Positions 7,896 to 16,101 of a stretch of 64,000 nt of DNA are shown in pieces (the stretch's first letter is position 1; every line of letters begins with the position of its first letter). Origin of the DNA: JBJMQS01 sp045802605 (GTDB lineage: Bacteria; Planctomycetota; Planctomycetia; Gemmatales; Gemmataceae); NCBI GenBank assembly GCA_045802605.1, contig JBJMQS010000053.1, positions 269,963 through 333,962 of the forward strand. Reading direction: 5' to 3'. The position numbers and the translations under genes were made by a program. The notes under the pieces were generated by a model, which was not told the DNA's origin, ran no database searches, and saw nothing but the letters and a program-made list of their open reading frames with translations.

Positions 7896-9192
7896 TCTCG
7901 GCCTCTCTTCGCAGAGACGTCAGACGAGTTGCATCGGGCGTGATTCCATTCTGAGCGGCGATTAACAAAGTATGTCTCTCTAACATGGCGAGCGCAATCC
8001 ATGCTTTTTTTACGTGGGCTCCAATTTGCGGAATGGTTCGCAAGGCACCCTCAAGTTCCGCAGCGACAGAAACGGCTTCTTGCCAGCGAGTCTCTGAGCA
8101 GAGTTCCTTCAGTATCTTGGATTGCGTTTCGATGGTTGCTGCGCTACGCTCGCTCCGTCTCGCTGCCTCGATAAACTGGTCCATTTGTTCGGATGTCATG
8201 GCAGGCGCGCCGGTTCCAGCTTCGCTCGTGAAAATCGGGTTCACGTCCTGCGACGATTTGCGCAAGGATGGGGACAAACTGCGTATCAGTGCAGCTGCAA
8301 ATGTTGCTGACACATCGGCCGCATACTGTCGCCAGTCGTCATTCTTCCCAGGATCGGCCCAGTCGCAAATGGCCTTTAGCACTAGACAGTCGCACGGCGG
8401 ATAATTGTTGTGGCAAGCCATCGCGACTCCAAATGCTTCCATTTCGATTCCCACCAGTTGCGGCCACCTTTTCTTTTGTCCGGTAACAAAGGCCGGATTC
8501 TTCTGGACCAGTTCACCCGAAACTATGGTTCCAATGTGTATTTGAGGGACACGCGGCGGCGCGTTATCCGGTGTTTGAGCAGAAATACCGTTCGTCCAGC
8601 GCGACGGGTCAGACGCAAGTTCTTTTGCATGCTTGAGCAAGAACGCAGCTGCGGGAAAGCAACGCGTTTTCTGAATGAACTCATTCGTTTCCTGTTTGCC
8701 AAACTGGTAATCGGCGACTTGGTCGGCGATTAGAAGATCTCCAAGTGCAGGCGACTGGCGTTCTATGAAGCGCGTTGGATCGGAATTTTGCGGGATGGGA
8801 ATAGTTGCAGGTTTCTTCGAGAATAATGAAAACAAGGAACTGATTGCACCGCCAATTGCCGCCAGACGTTGTGAAAGAGTGGAGCCGTCGGATCCTGGCT
8901 TGTTGGCACCGCCCGCGATCCCAACCAAAAGGACATAAGTCGGTTTCAAATCTGCCAATAGTTGCGCAGTCCCTAAAGCCGAGTTGACGTTACCCATCCC
9001 GCGAAGGCAAACAACGACCGCATTTGAGGCACCCACCTTGCCGACGTGAACTGGATTGCCGTTAATATGGCTTAGCGTGGCACCTTCGACGTGCCGCAGA
9101 AATGCATCGCGTTCGATTTCCAGCGCTGCCAGCACGAGAATGGGTGGTTGAATGTCGGCTACCGGAAGTCGTGTTTCGGTTGTGCCTGACAT
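7882..9192 (-). CDS. nucleoside phosphorylase/nucleosidase-fold protein (PNP_UDP family)
   Basis: The first ~310 residues carry the MTA/SAH nucleosidase and purine nucleoside phosphorylase fold. It has a first strand ILVLAALEIERDAF, a glycine turn VLLVGIAGG (about 90), the nucleoside-binding GIEMEAFGVA (about 250), and the catalytic-aspartate region KAICDWADPGKND (about 279). An insert (about 105-160) is longer than in MTAN. The last ~110 residues form a helical tail that may dock onto the TPR protein. PNP-fold effectors in Detocs, CBASS and Avs systems cleave ATP to adenine and ribose triphosphate. The setting here makes such an effector role plausible, but a metabolic or salvage role is not excluded. 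I chose the ATG at 9192 over an upstream GTG at 9210. Confidence 0.82.
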   Translation of the reverse strand: MSGTTETRLPVADIQPPILVLAALEIERDAFLRHVEGATLSHINGNPVHVGKVGASNAVVVCLRGMGNVNSALGTAQLLADLKPTYVLLVGIAGGANKPGSDGSTLSQRLAAIGGAISSLFSLFSKKPATIPIPQNSDPTRFIERQSPALGDLLIADQVADYQFGKQETNEFIQKTRCFPAAAFLLKHAKELASDPSRWTNGISAQTPDNAPPRVPQIHIGTIVSGELVQKNPAFVTGQKKRWPQLVGIEMEAFGVAMACHNNYPPCDCLVLKAICDWADPGKNDDWRQYAADVSATFAAALIRSLSPSLRKSSQDVNPIFTSEAGTGAPAMTSEQMDQFIEAARRSERSAATIETQSKILKELCSETRWQEAVSVAAELEGALRTIPQIGAHVKKAWIALAMLERHTLLIAAQNGITPDATRLTSLRREAENVKI

Positions 9193-9210
9193 GTCGTTCC
9201 GTCGAATCAC

Positions 9211-10044
9211 GGTTACAAACGGTTCGCTCTACTCCCGTGCAATGCTACTAAGTTCTCAGCGTACAATATCGGGATGGTAATCCTGCACAATCCAGTCGCA
9301 CGCGGCAAGCTGCGCGTCGATTGTGTGGCGGGCTTTGGCTCCGGGGCCCTGGGCCGCACTTAAGCTGGTGGTAGTCTAATAAACTGGGTCGCTGTGTAGG
9401 CTGGGAACTGCGCTTATTGGAGCGAGGAGTGCTCTTGAAACTTCAAACCTCTTCCCGGCGCTAAATTTACTGGCCGTTTTGCGTCGGCCAAAACCGCCCC
9501 GTCGTCAAGACCGCGACATACAGATTTCAATGTTCGATCCATTCATGTTGGATCGATGAAAACCCAACCTGCCTGCGAATGAAGATGCACAGATCCGCAT
9601 CGGCGCGCTAAATTTCCGTCGATTCTGCGGCACAATACTTGAGGGTGCCGGCTTATCCCTGGCCGATTGAGAAAACTCCAACGTCGCGCTTGCGTGAGCG
9701 GCCAGTGGCGTGCGTATAGTTCACGGTGGGCCGTTCATTTCCAAGTGAGGCTCGCCTCGGCGCTAAATTACTCCGCGATTTGCGCCATAATTCTTGAGGA
9801 GGACTTAGCGGTTGCAAACAGCCGCCGCCGCGGTTTTGGTTGGCGTTTTGCCGCCGACATCAGTTGTTCAGATCCGGCGCTCGGGTATGTCTGGGCTAAA
9901 AATGCCCGATTGTGAACAACAGCCGGCCATAGCTCCCAAGGCGAGTGATTACTCCTGCCCGGCGCGACCAATTTCGCAACTGGTGGCACGCTGGTCAGCT
10001 ATGCTATATCAACTCAAATATGGCAACATCAGCGATGTCGCCTT
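9211..10044. other. 834-bp non-coding region upstream of the island operon
   Basis: No gene-like frame stands out between the start of the nucleosidase gene and the end of the 346-aa gene. The stretch holds three diverged copies of a GCGCTAAATT-containing repeat (annotated separately). It presumably also contains the promoter of the minus-strand operon, although I see no strong consensus promoter there. Confidence 0.5.
9456..9803 (+). repeat. three diverged direct repeats (GCGCTAAATT family)
   Basis: Copies begin near 9457, 9603 and 9757, about 150 bp apart. Each starts GGCGCTAAATT or GGCGCGCTAAATTT and continues with C/T-rich sequence and a TTTTGCG or TTCTGCG block. The last two also share a CA(T)AAT.CTTGAGG block. 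They are not identical, so this is not a CRISPR array. Possible readings are multiplied promoter/operator units, decayed non-coding RNA copies, or recombination sites. Confidence 0.45.
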
Positions 10045-11085
10045 TCAATCGTGAGTCTTTTGCAACTCCCTGCGCAACCGTGTGATGCTCTGTTCACCTA
10101 ACGGGCGGCCATCAAGGGCTATTGAAAAGGCAGCATCGACTTCCTGCTTTCGGTTGCAATATGAATCGGGATATCGCCGACGCAGCGCCAAAAACATGAA
10201 ACGATAGAGAGCGGCCACTTTTTCAAACCGGCGCTCGCCCAGGCCATCTTCGTCCGATTTGGATTTTTGAAACCAGCCGCGAAGGTGCGGCGGCACTTCT
10301 AACGAGCGCAGCTGGTGGATTACTTCTGACACGTTTAGCTTTTCACCGCGAAGCAGATACCACGGAACAAATAAGGTCACACCCGATTCACTGAGCGCTT
10401 TGATATCGTGGAAGACGCCGCCGACCAAATCGGCGTCCAAAGGTATCGGCCACTCCCAAGTTAAGAGCTGGAAAAGACCCCAACGTTGATAGAACGCACG
10501 GAACTCGTCTAAAAGCTGATTCGGAAACGAATGCTCGTGATCCAAGTCGAAACCTGCCCAGAGCGGAATGCGCGGGAACCGCCGCAGTTCTTGGATTTTC
10601 GATTGCCAAGCTGATTTGAGTTCCGCCACCTCGGTCCAAAATCCAGAATTGGTCGCTAGCCACCCGATATATGCGCTTTTGCGCGCCTCGATATCGGTGC
10701 GACGCTTAGAAGTGGCAGTGAAATAAGCTTCAACATCCTCAGGTTGGCGACCGGCGTCTTCGTACTCCGTATGTAGCATCGCATCAATTTCGGCAGATAA
10801 CTTCGCTTGCCGCGCTGTTAGGTCAGTCGTTGTCTCCGACTCACTACCGACTGCACCGAATGCTCGCTGGCAGAAAAAGCCGAAGCTGACGGTGCGAGCG
10901 AGATCCCGCTCAAACTGCTCGTCGTCCTTCGACAAAAACCGAGGCACCAGGCTCTGGACAGCGTCGATGATCGGTTCAGTCAACGAGTAAATGACGTCGG
11001 ACTTGAGGCAACGATGGCCAGGATGCCGTTGCACAAAACGCTCCCAGCATCGATAAGGATTGCCGGTACCTTCTGCCTTGGCCAC
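10045..11085 (-). CDS. uncharacterised 346-aa island protein
   Basis: I recognise no family. The protein is soluble and helical, with no signal peptide. It has a Cys/Trp-bearing N-terminus (NPYRCWERFVQRHPGHRCLKSD), an acidic coiled-coil-like middle (ARQAKLSAEIDAMLHTEYEDAGRQPEDVEAYF), and an aromatic-rich centre (WAGFDLDHEHSFPNQLLDEFRAFYQRWGLFQLLTWEWPIP). The start is a GTG preceded by GGGAAG at good spacing. It is transcribed divergently from the excisionase-like gene, and a perfect 12-bp palindrome sits 39-65 nt upstream of its start. By position it is island cargo, possibly a second defence or regulatory gene. No function can be read from the sequence. Confidence 0.75.
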   Translation of the reverse strand: MAKAEGTGNPYRCWERFVQRHPGHRCLKSDVIYSLTEPIIDAVQSLVPRFLSKDDEQFERDLARTVSFGFFCQRAFGAVGSESETTTDLTARQAKLSAEIDAMLHTEYEDAGRQPEDVEAYFTATSKRRTDIEARKSAYIGWLATNSGFWTEVAELKSAWQSKIQELRRFPRIPLWAGFDLDHEHSFPNQLLDEFRAFYQRWGLFQLLTWEWPIPLDADLVGGVFHDIKALSESGVTLFVPWYLLRGEKLNVSEVIHQLRSLEVPPHLRGWFQKSKSDEDGLGERRFEKVAALYRFMFLALRRRYPDSYCNRKQEVDAAFSIALDGRPLGEQSITRLRRELQKTHD

Positions 11086-11123
11086 GACCGTCTTCCCAAT
11101 TCCAGGTTGACCGCATGCCGACC

Positions 11124-11150
11124 GGTAGGGTTTTTCCGAAAAACCCTACC
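11124..11150. promoter_or_regulatory. perfect 12-bp inverted repeat in divergent promoter region
   Basis: GGTAGGGTTTTT and its exact complement are separated by only CCG. The site lies between the divergent 346-aa gene (start 11085) and the excisionase-like gene (start 11244). That suits an operator for a dimeric regulator, possibly the HTH protein itself. A transcription terminator is less likely in this location, although the hairpin would be strong in RNA. Confidence 0.45.
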
Positions 11151-11243
11151 TTCGCACGGTAGTGAAAATCAGCCAGATTCCAAAAGCCGCTAAGGGCGAA
11201 CTGGATCAGTTCAGATCCAGCGCCGGCTATTGGAATTTTCGGC

Positions 11244-11609
11244 ATGCTCCTACGGGATGAAGCGTCGCTCGCGATCGCCACGTCTGGAGTCGCATCGCCA
11301 AATGGCGTGGCGTACCTGACGATCGAAGAGCTCGCCAAAAAAACTCGTTACTCCGTCAGTACCCTACGGCGCCTTTGTCGTAAAGGCTTGATTCCGTTCT
11401 TTCAGCCTGGCGGTCCACGCAGCCGCGTCGTGTTTCCGACAGATTCCATCGAGCGAATCCGAGCGATCCTACCGCCGAGCGTCGCTTCCGCCCCGAAGAC
11501 TGAACTACTGTCACTGCCCGACAAGACCGCCGCCGATACCGCCCGCGTCCAGTCAGGGCCGCGGCCACGATGGGAATCGGCTTTTCCTGACTCCAAACCC
11601 CGAGGATAA
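11244..11609 (+). CDS. excisionase-like MerR/HTH_17 DNA-binding protein
   Basis: This 121-aa protein has a winged helix-turn-helix of the excisionase (HTH_17) type at residues 26-75: YLTIEELAKKTRYSVSTLRR, then LCRKGLIPFFQPGGPRSRVVFP. The tail is Pro/Ala-rich and probably disordered. Proteins of this kind bend DNA at attachment sites and set the direction of tyrosine recombinases. It ends 2 nt before the integrase start, so the two are co-transcribed and probably translationally coupled. It may also bind the palindrome at 11124-11150. Confidence 0.75.
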   Translation: MLLRDEASLAIATSGVASPNGVAYLTIEELAKKTRYSVSTLRRLCRKGLIPFFQPGGPRSRVVFPTDSIERIRAILPPSVASAPKTELLSLPDKTAADTARVQSGPRPRWESAFPDSKPRG

Positions 11610-11611
11610 TT

Positions 11612-12838
11612 ATGCCCAAGAAGCCAAAGAAAGAACTGGTGCTCGGCCGCCATTTCAGGTGGATGTTGGGGAGACGCGCCAGAGGCGTTTGGTACGCCGA
11701 TGGTCGCAGTAATCCCATCGATGTCGGTCGACATTCGCTCGGCACGCGGGATCGCGACGAGGCTCTTCAAGCGTTGAAGCGATTGGATCTTGAACGGGCA
11801 GTTCGCTTTGGCGTAGCGCCCGCGTCAATCCTCGCAGCGTCCAATGAGGCGTTGCTCAGTCTGGAACGTGGCGCCCAACTCTACCTCGACCATGCTCGCC
11901 GGCCCAAGGTCGCCGGTGGCGTCAGTGATACCTCCTACAAACGCTATCGCGCGCCCTTAGAAAAATTCGTGCCGTTTTGCCGCGATTTGAACATTCACTT
12001 CTGGAACGCAGTGACTCGGCCGACATTGGAAGGATATGCAGCGTGGCTCGACGATGAAGGCTACGAGTTCTCCACCGAATATTTTGAGTTAACGCAGATC
12101 AAAACCGCGATGAAGTGGCTCGAACGCGAGAAGTATCTGCCGGCAAGTTGTCTGTTTCATTTTCCTTTGAGGAAGCCTCAGGGGACGACAACCTACTGTT
12201 ATAGGCAGGTCGAAGTCGCTGCGATATTAGAGGTATGTTCCAAGCAGACGGATTTGCTCTGGCTTGGCGACGTCATTCTGACCTTGATTTACACGGGTCT
12301 GCGAATTCAGGAGTTGTCAGATCTCCGGTGGAGCGATTTTGATTTTGAATCCAAGATCACGATGCTGCGGCTGCCCGACACTAGTCGGCAGGGCACGAAG
12401 GATGAACGCCGCCAAGCACGCACGACTAAATCTGGGCGCGATCGAGCATTGCCGATTCACGACAAAGTTTTAGCCCGGCTCCAGCAGATGTCACATCATC
12501 CAGATGGTCTGGTCTTTCACGGTCCACTCGGTGGTCTGCTCAAGCCTGACACAGTGAGAAACGTGCTAGTGCGGGAAGTTTTGATGCCGTTGTCCAAGCG
12601 GTTTCCTTCGCGGGCTGGAGAGCAGGGCATCGCTGACGGTCGCTTGCACAGTTTTCGCCATTACTTTTGTAGTTGGTGTGCGAACCAAGGTGTGACCGAA
12701 CAAACGCTCATGCGATGGCTTGGGCATGTTGACAGCAAGATGGTCAAGCGCTACTTCCACCTGCATGACGAAGTGTCTCAGCAAGAGATGCGAAAGCTCA
12801 TCCGGCCTGACTCGGGCGCCGTCACGGAGGCAGTGTGA
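11612..12838 (+). CDS. tyrosine recombinase/integrase
   Basis: This 408-aa phage-type integrase has an N-terminal SAM-like core-binding domain (about residues 90-180) and a catalytic domain holding the expected residues. These are the first Arg in TGLRIQELSDLRW (about 230), the H-x-x-R box HSFRHYF (about 346), the GH box WLGHVDSKM (about 371) and the nucleophile Tyr in VKRYFHL (about 380). The set is complete, so the enzyme should be active. GAGG lies 6 nt before the ATG. The gene points at the 3' end of tRNA-Ser about 300 bp away, the standard layout of an island integrated at a tRNA gene. It is the best evidence that the 2-13 kb block is, or was, mobile. Confidence 0.92.
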   Translation: MPKKPKKELVLGRHFRWMLGRRARGVWYADGRSNPIDVGRHSLGTRDRDEALQALKRLDLERAVRFGVAPASILAASNEALLSLERGAQLYLDHARRPKVAGGVSDTSYKRYRAPLEKFVPFCRDLNIHFWNAVTRPTLEGYAAWLDDEGYEFSTEYFELTQIKTAMKWLEREKYLPASCLFHFPLRKPQGTTTYCYRQVEVAAILEVCSKQTDLLWLGDVILTLIYTGLRIQELSDLRWSDFDFESKITMLRLPDTSRQGTKDERRQARTTKSGRDRALPIHDKVLARLQQMSHHPDGLVFHGPLGGLLKPDTVRNVLVREVLMPLSKRFPSRAGEQGIADGRLHSFRHYFCSWCANQGVTEQTLMRWLGHVDSKMVKRYFHLHDEVSQQEMRKLIRPDSGAVTEAV

Positions 12839-12936
12839 TGGGGTTTGACGCGGACAATCCTGGATTCCGTGAGGAAGAAAATTCGGCGATGCCGAGGATG
12901 GCGTCGCCATGTTTGACGGCGGTGCCAGCGGGATCG

Positions 12937-12955
12937 TCAGGACACTGTGTCCTGA
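12937..12955. repeat. 9-bp inverted repeat downstream of integrase
   Basis: TCAGGACAC and GTGTCCTGA flank a single T, giving an almost perfect palindrome in the ~300-bp gap between the integrase and tRNA-Ser. It could be a recombinase arm site or an operator. No gene is evident around it. Confidence 0.35.
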
Positions 12956-13059
12956 GCCCGCTAGCGACAATGGTGAAAAGGAGGTTGCCGACGAATGGCT
13001 CGACAGTACTGAGAATCCACCAAGACCGTGTGTCATCACCGTATTTGATTGGCTCAGTT

Positions 13060-13081
13060 TTGGCACAGTCAACTGTGCCAA
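13060..13081. repeat. 10-bp inverted repeat near the attachment site
   Basis: TTGGCACAGT and ACTGTGCCAA are separated by CA and lie just left of the tRNA-Ser terminator hairpin. Neither strand has a following U-run typical of a terminator, so a protein-binding site for the integrase or excisionase is the likelier reading. Confidence 0.4.
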
Positions 13082-13086
13082 TCAAA

Positions 13087-13133
13087 ACGGCTCGCCGGAA
13101 ACCCAGTGAATACTGTGGTTTCCGACGAGCCGT
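13087..13133 (-). terminator. intrinsic terminator of tRNA-Ser
   Basis: Seventeen-base arms at 13087-13103 and 13117-13133 pair with one mismatch around a 13-nt loop. Read on the minus strand, the hairpin begins about 10 nt after the tRNA-Ser 3' end and is followed by TTTTGATT. It therefore fits a Rho-independent terminator for the tRNA. Confidence 0.7.
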
Positions 13134-13142
13134 GAAATGAAT

Positions 13143-13232
<90 letters not shown>

Positions 13233-13456
13233 GGTGACGCCGATACGGACGGTCCGCTCGGGGTCGTGGTTCGTTGTCCCATCTTACCTGACCGTTTTCG
13301 CTCGGCAAGCGGGCGGTTGGGTAGTGAGGTTGTGAGGTGGTGGGGTGGTTCGGCGTAGGGAGATATTGAAGGGATTTGGCCATCTTGTAAGCCACTTAGA
13401 GCGGGATGGAATCGAAGTGCCCGCGCACGCATCTAATCACCTAGCGACGACCCAGC

Positions 13457-14263
13457 ATGCCAGAAACCACGCCGATCCGCATCATCGAAAAACCGACCGT
13501 TTACGTCCTGGGCCGGCAGATGGTCGATCCCGGCGAGATGGGCCGGTTTTTGAGCGATCACGGGGTGAACTGGCAGAGCGATTCGATGATCCCGGCCGAG
13601 GTGCTGACGGAGTCTGCCGGCCGAGTGTGCTACATGAGCTTTGCCAAGCCCAGGCCGGGCGGCAACGCGACCTACCTGGAGCACATCAAAGAGTCGGGGC
13701 ATGGCTCGGTGCTCGAGCACGCGGTTTGGAATCTTCTCATCACCGGAGTGTCCCGGACGCTGACGCACGAATTGATCCGGCACCGGGCGGGCATGGGCTA
13801 TTCCCAGCTCTCGCAACGGTATGTGGATGAGTCGGTCGCGGAGTACGTGGAGCCGGCGCTCATAGCGAATGATCCGGAACTGCATGCGATGTGGGTTGAG
13901 TCGGTAAATCAGAGCCATCAGGCCTACTGCCGGCTGGCGGAACGGCTGGCGAGTCTGATTTCAAATAATCCGGCGACGAAGGATTTGCCAGCGACGGATC
14001 GGCGGAAGTCGGCCCGGCAGGCGGCGCGGAGTGTACTTCCCAACGCCACCGAGACTAAAATATTCGTCACGGCGAACGCCCGGGCTCTGCGGAACTTTCT
14101 GGAGCAACGCGGCAGCCGTCATGCGGAGCCCGAGATTCGCATGCTCGCCAATGCGGTGTGCGAACTGATGCACCGCGAAGCCCCCAACATTTTCGGCGAT
14201 TATCGCCTCGATCCGCTTCCGGATGGAACTTTCGAGGTGACTACGGAGTATCGGAAAGTATGA
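13457..14263 (+). CDS. thyX: flavin-dependent thymidylate synthase ThyX
   Basis: This 268-aa enzyme methylates dUMP to dTMP using FAD, NADPH and methylene-tetrahydrofolate. The family signature is seen as RHRAGMGYSQLSQRYVDES (about residue 108), a variant of RHRx5-7SxRY in which the usual Glu is Gln. HIKESGHGSVLEHAVW gives the conserved N-terminal His/Glu segment, and RKSARQAARSVLPNATETKI gives the late substrate-binding Arg. The gene ends in ATGA, shared with the start of the hydrolase gene. A tRNA and a G-rich stretch lie upstream. The length is somewhat above the 220-250 residues usual for the family. Confidence 0.93.
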   Translation: MPETTPIRIIEKPTVYVLGRQMVDPGEMGRFLSDHGVNWQSDSMIPAEVLTESAGRVCYMSFAKPRPGGNATYLEHIKESGHGSVLEHAVWNLLITGVSRTLTHELIRHRAGMGYSQLSQRYVDESVAEYVEPALIANDPELHAMWVESVNQSHQAYCRLAERLASLISNNPATKDLPATDRRKSARQAARSVLPNATETKIFVTANARALRNFLEQRGSRHAEPEIRMLANAVCELMHREAPNIFGDYRLDPLPDGTFEVTTEYRKV

Positions 14264-15252
14264 ATGGGAAGAGCCAAGAAACAAGAAGCAAGATGCAAAT
14301 AAAAACCAAAGACCAATCTTCAAAGTCCCGGTCAGAGAACAAGTCCGGTGATTTTGGGCTCGCGCCGCTGCTCGTCTTGGCTTTGATGGCCGGCGTTGCG
14401 CCAGCCGCAGAACCCAAGAATGACAAAGTCGAGCTGATCAAGAACGTCTCGTATTACGATGGCGCGGACCGCGATGCGTACAACCATCGGCTCGATATCT
14501 ATCTGCCCAAGGGCGTGACCAACTTCCCGACCGTCGTGTTCTTCCACGGCGGGACGTGGTCGATGGGCTCGAAGGATGGTTTCCTCGCGCTGCCGGGCCA
14601 CAAGGCGTACGACCACGGTAACTACTTCGCCGAGCGCGGCATCGCGGCCGTGTTTTGCAACTATCGGCTTTCGCCGAAGGTGCAGCATCCCGAGCACACA
14701 ATCGACGCGGCCCGGGCGTTTGCCTGGGTGCGCCGCAATATCGCCGGCTACGGCGGCGATGCAGACCGATTGTTTCTGATGGGCCACTCGGCCGGCGGAC
14801 ATATATCCTCGCTGCTCGCCAGCGATCCGAAGTACCTCATGGCCGAGGGTTTGACGCCCAGCATGATCCGCGGCGTGATCTCGGTCAGCGGCGTTTACAT
14901 CCTGGCCGGCGACTTGCACAACGCGGGCAATGACGATGCACCAATCAAAGGCGTCGGGTCATTCTTGACGCGGGTGTTCGGCACGGACCCGGTGGAGCAT
15001 CGCAAAGCATCGCCGATCGCGCACGTGCATCCGGACATGCCGCCCTTCCTCGTGGCGTACGCCAGCGGCGACATCTTCACGCTGCCGGCCCAAGCGGTGG
15101 CCTTCGCTGGGGAGCTGGAAGCGAACGGCAACGCCGTGCGGAAGTTGCAAGTCGATGGCCGCTCGCATCAGTCGATTTTGAAAAACACATTGCAACAGGA
15201 TGATCCGCTGGGTACCGCGATTCTGGATTTCATCCGCACGGGGAAGCCGTAA
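14260..15252 (+). CDS. exported alpha/beta hydrolase (esterase/lipase type)
   Basis: The oxyanion motif is FFHGGTW (about residue 92), the nucleophile elbow GHSAGG (about 174), the acid is in SGDIF (about 268) and the His in RSHQSIL (about 303). This makes a complete Ser-Asp-His triad of the BD-FAE/esterase family. A hydrophobic segment with an Ala cleavage site (APLLVLALMAGVAPAAEP, about 32-49) suggests export. The start chosen is the ATG that overlaps the thyX stop by 4 nt. It leaves an odd Lys/Ser/Gln-rich leader of about 30 residues before the signal segment, so a later start is possible. The substrate is unknown. Confidence 0.82.
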   Translation: MNGKSQETRSKMQIKTKDQSSKSRSENKSGDFGLAPLLVLALMAGVAPAAEPKNDKVELIKNVSYYDGADRDAYNHRLDIYLPKGVTNFPTVVFFHGGTWSMGSKDGFLALPGHKAYDHGNYFAERGIAAVFCNYRLSPKVQHPEHTIDAARAFAWVRRNIAGYGGDADRLFLMGHSAGGHISSLLASDPKYLMAEGLTPSMIRGVISVSGVYILAGDLHNAGNDDAPIKGVGSFLTRVFGTDPVEHRKASPIAHVHPDMPPFLVAYASGDIFTLPAQAVAFAGELEANGNAVRKLQVDGRSHQSILKNTLQQDDPLGTAILDFIRTGKP

Positions 15253-15317
15253 CGGCCTGAAAGTTTCATGATGCTCCTCGGTATGAATTGGTAACAACTC
15301 ATACGTAGAGGTTGGCG

Positions 15318-16016
15318 ATGATTCAGGTTCGACGTTCGGCAGAGCGAGGCCATTTCGATCACGGCTGGCTCAATACGTATCACACGTTTTCGTTCGCGGA
15401 TTATTACGACCCGGACCATATGGGCTTTCGCAGCCTGCGGGTGATCAACGACGACCACGTTGCGGCTGGCATGGGATTTGGCATGCACGCGCATCGCGAC
15501 ATGGAGATCATCACGTACGTGCTCGAAGGGCAACTGCAACACAAAGACAGCTTGGGCCACGGCGCGGTGCTCCGTCCCGGCGAGTTGCAACACATCACGG
15601 CCGGGAGTGGAATTCGCCATAGCGAGTTCAACCCGTCGCCGAGTGAGCCGGTGCACCTTTACCAGATCTGGCTGGAGCCCGATCAGGTCGGGCTGAAGCC
15701 GGGCTATGACCAGAAAGCTTTTCCACTCGAAGGCCAGCAGAACGGCTGGCAGCGCGTCGCATCGCCGACGGGCGCGGATGGTTCACTCGTGATTCACCAG
15801 GACGCCGAGTTACTGCGCAGCGTTTTGAAGTCAGGTGAAACGCGCGACTATCCGTTCAAGCCGGGCCGACACGGCTGGCTGCAAGTGCTGCGCGGCACAG
15901 TGACCGCCAACGGCGAAAAGTTGTCGGCGGGCGATGGGTTGGCATTGAGCGATGAGCGCGAGCTGCAAGTGGCGGCGAACGACGCGGCGGAAGTGCTGTT
16001 GTTTGATTTGAGTTGA
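15318..16016 (+). CDS. pirin family protein (YhaK-like cupin)
   Basis: This 232-aa bicupin opens with the pirin hallmark IQVRRSAERGHFDHGWLNTYHTFSFADYYDP. The metal-binding set follows (GMHAHRDMEIITYVLEGQLQHKDSLG, about 54-79), then the His/Glu pair HITAGSGIRHSEFNPS. Members bind Fe or Zn, and some are quercetinases or redox-linked regulators; the specific role cannot be read here. The ATG is preceded by GAGG at 6 nt. A TTG two codons earlier is less likely. It is followed by a strong bidirectional terminator. Confidence 0.92.
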   Translation: MIQVRRSAERGHFDHGWLNTYHTFSFADYYDPDHMGFRSLRVINDDHVAAGMGFGMHAHRDMEIITYVLEGQLQHKDSLGHGAVLRPGELQHITAGSGIRHSEFNPSPSEPVHLYQIWLEPDQVGLKPGYDQKAFPLEGQQNGWQRVASPTGADGSLVIHQDAELLRSVLKSGETRDYPFKPGRHGWLQVLRGTVTANGEKLSAGDGLALSDERELQVAANDAAEVLLFDLS

Positions 16017-16031
16017 TGCGTTTTGGCGAGC

Positions 16032-16093
16032 GGGGTTGCGTAAGCGCCCCGAGGCTTTGGAGCTTCAAGCGCTCGGGGCGCTTACGCAACCCC
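16032..16093. terminator. bidirectional terminator between pirin gene and serA
   Basis: Perfect 22-nt arms (16032-16053 and 16072-16093, starting GGGGTTGCGTAAGCG) flank an 18-nt loop that can itself extend the stem with a bulge. The site sits exactly between convergent genes, so it probably stops transcription from both sides, although no clear U-run follows. Confidence 0.65.
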
Positions 16094-16101
16094 TCCCGCC
16101 T

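Noticed and set aside
10976..11338. 120-aa minus-strand frame between the 346-aa gene and the excisionase-like gene
   Set aside because: It overlaps both better-supported genes and crosses the palindrome. It has no coding signature.
12835..13140. 101-aa plus-strand frame after the integrase, starting at GTG
   Set aside because: Composition is poor, it runs through three inverted repeats and the tRNA terminator, and it has no ribosome-binding site.
13310..13375. G-quadruplex or regulatory G-rich tract upstream of thyX
   Set aside because: The stretch is G/T-rich but lacks four regular GGG runs with short loops, so it is too weak to call.
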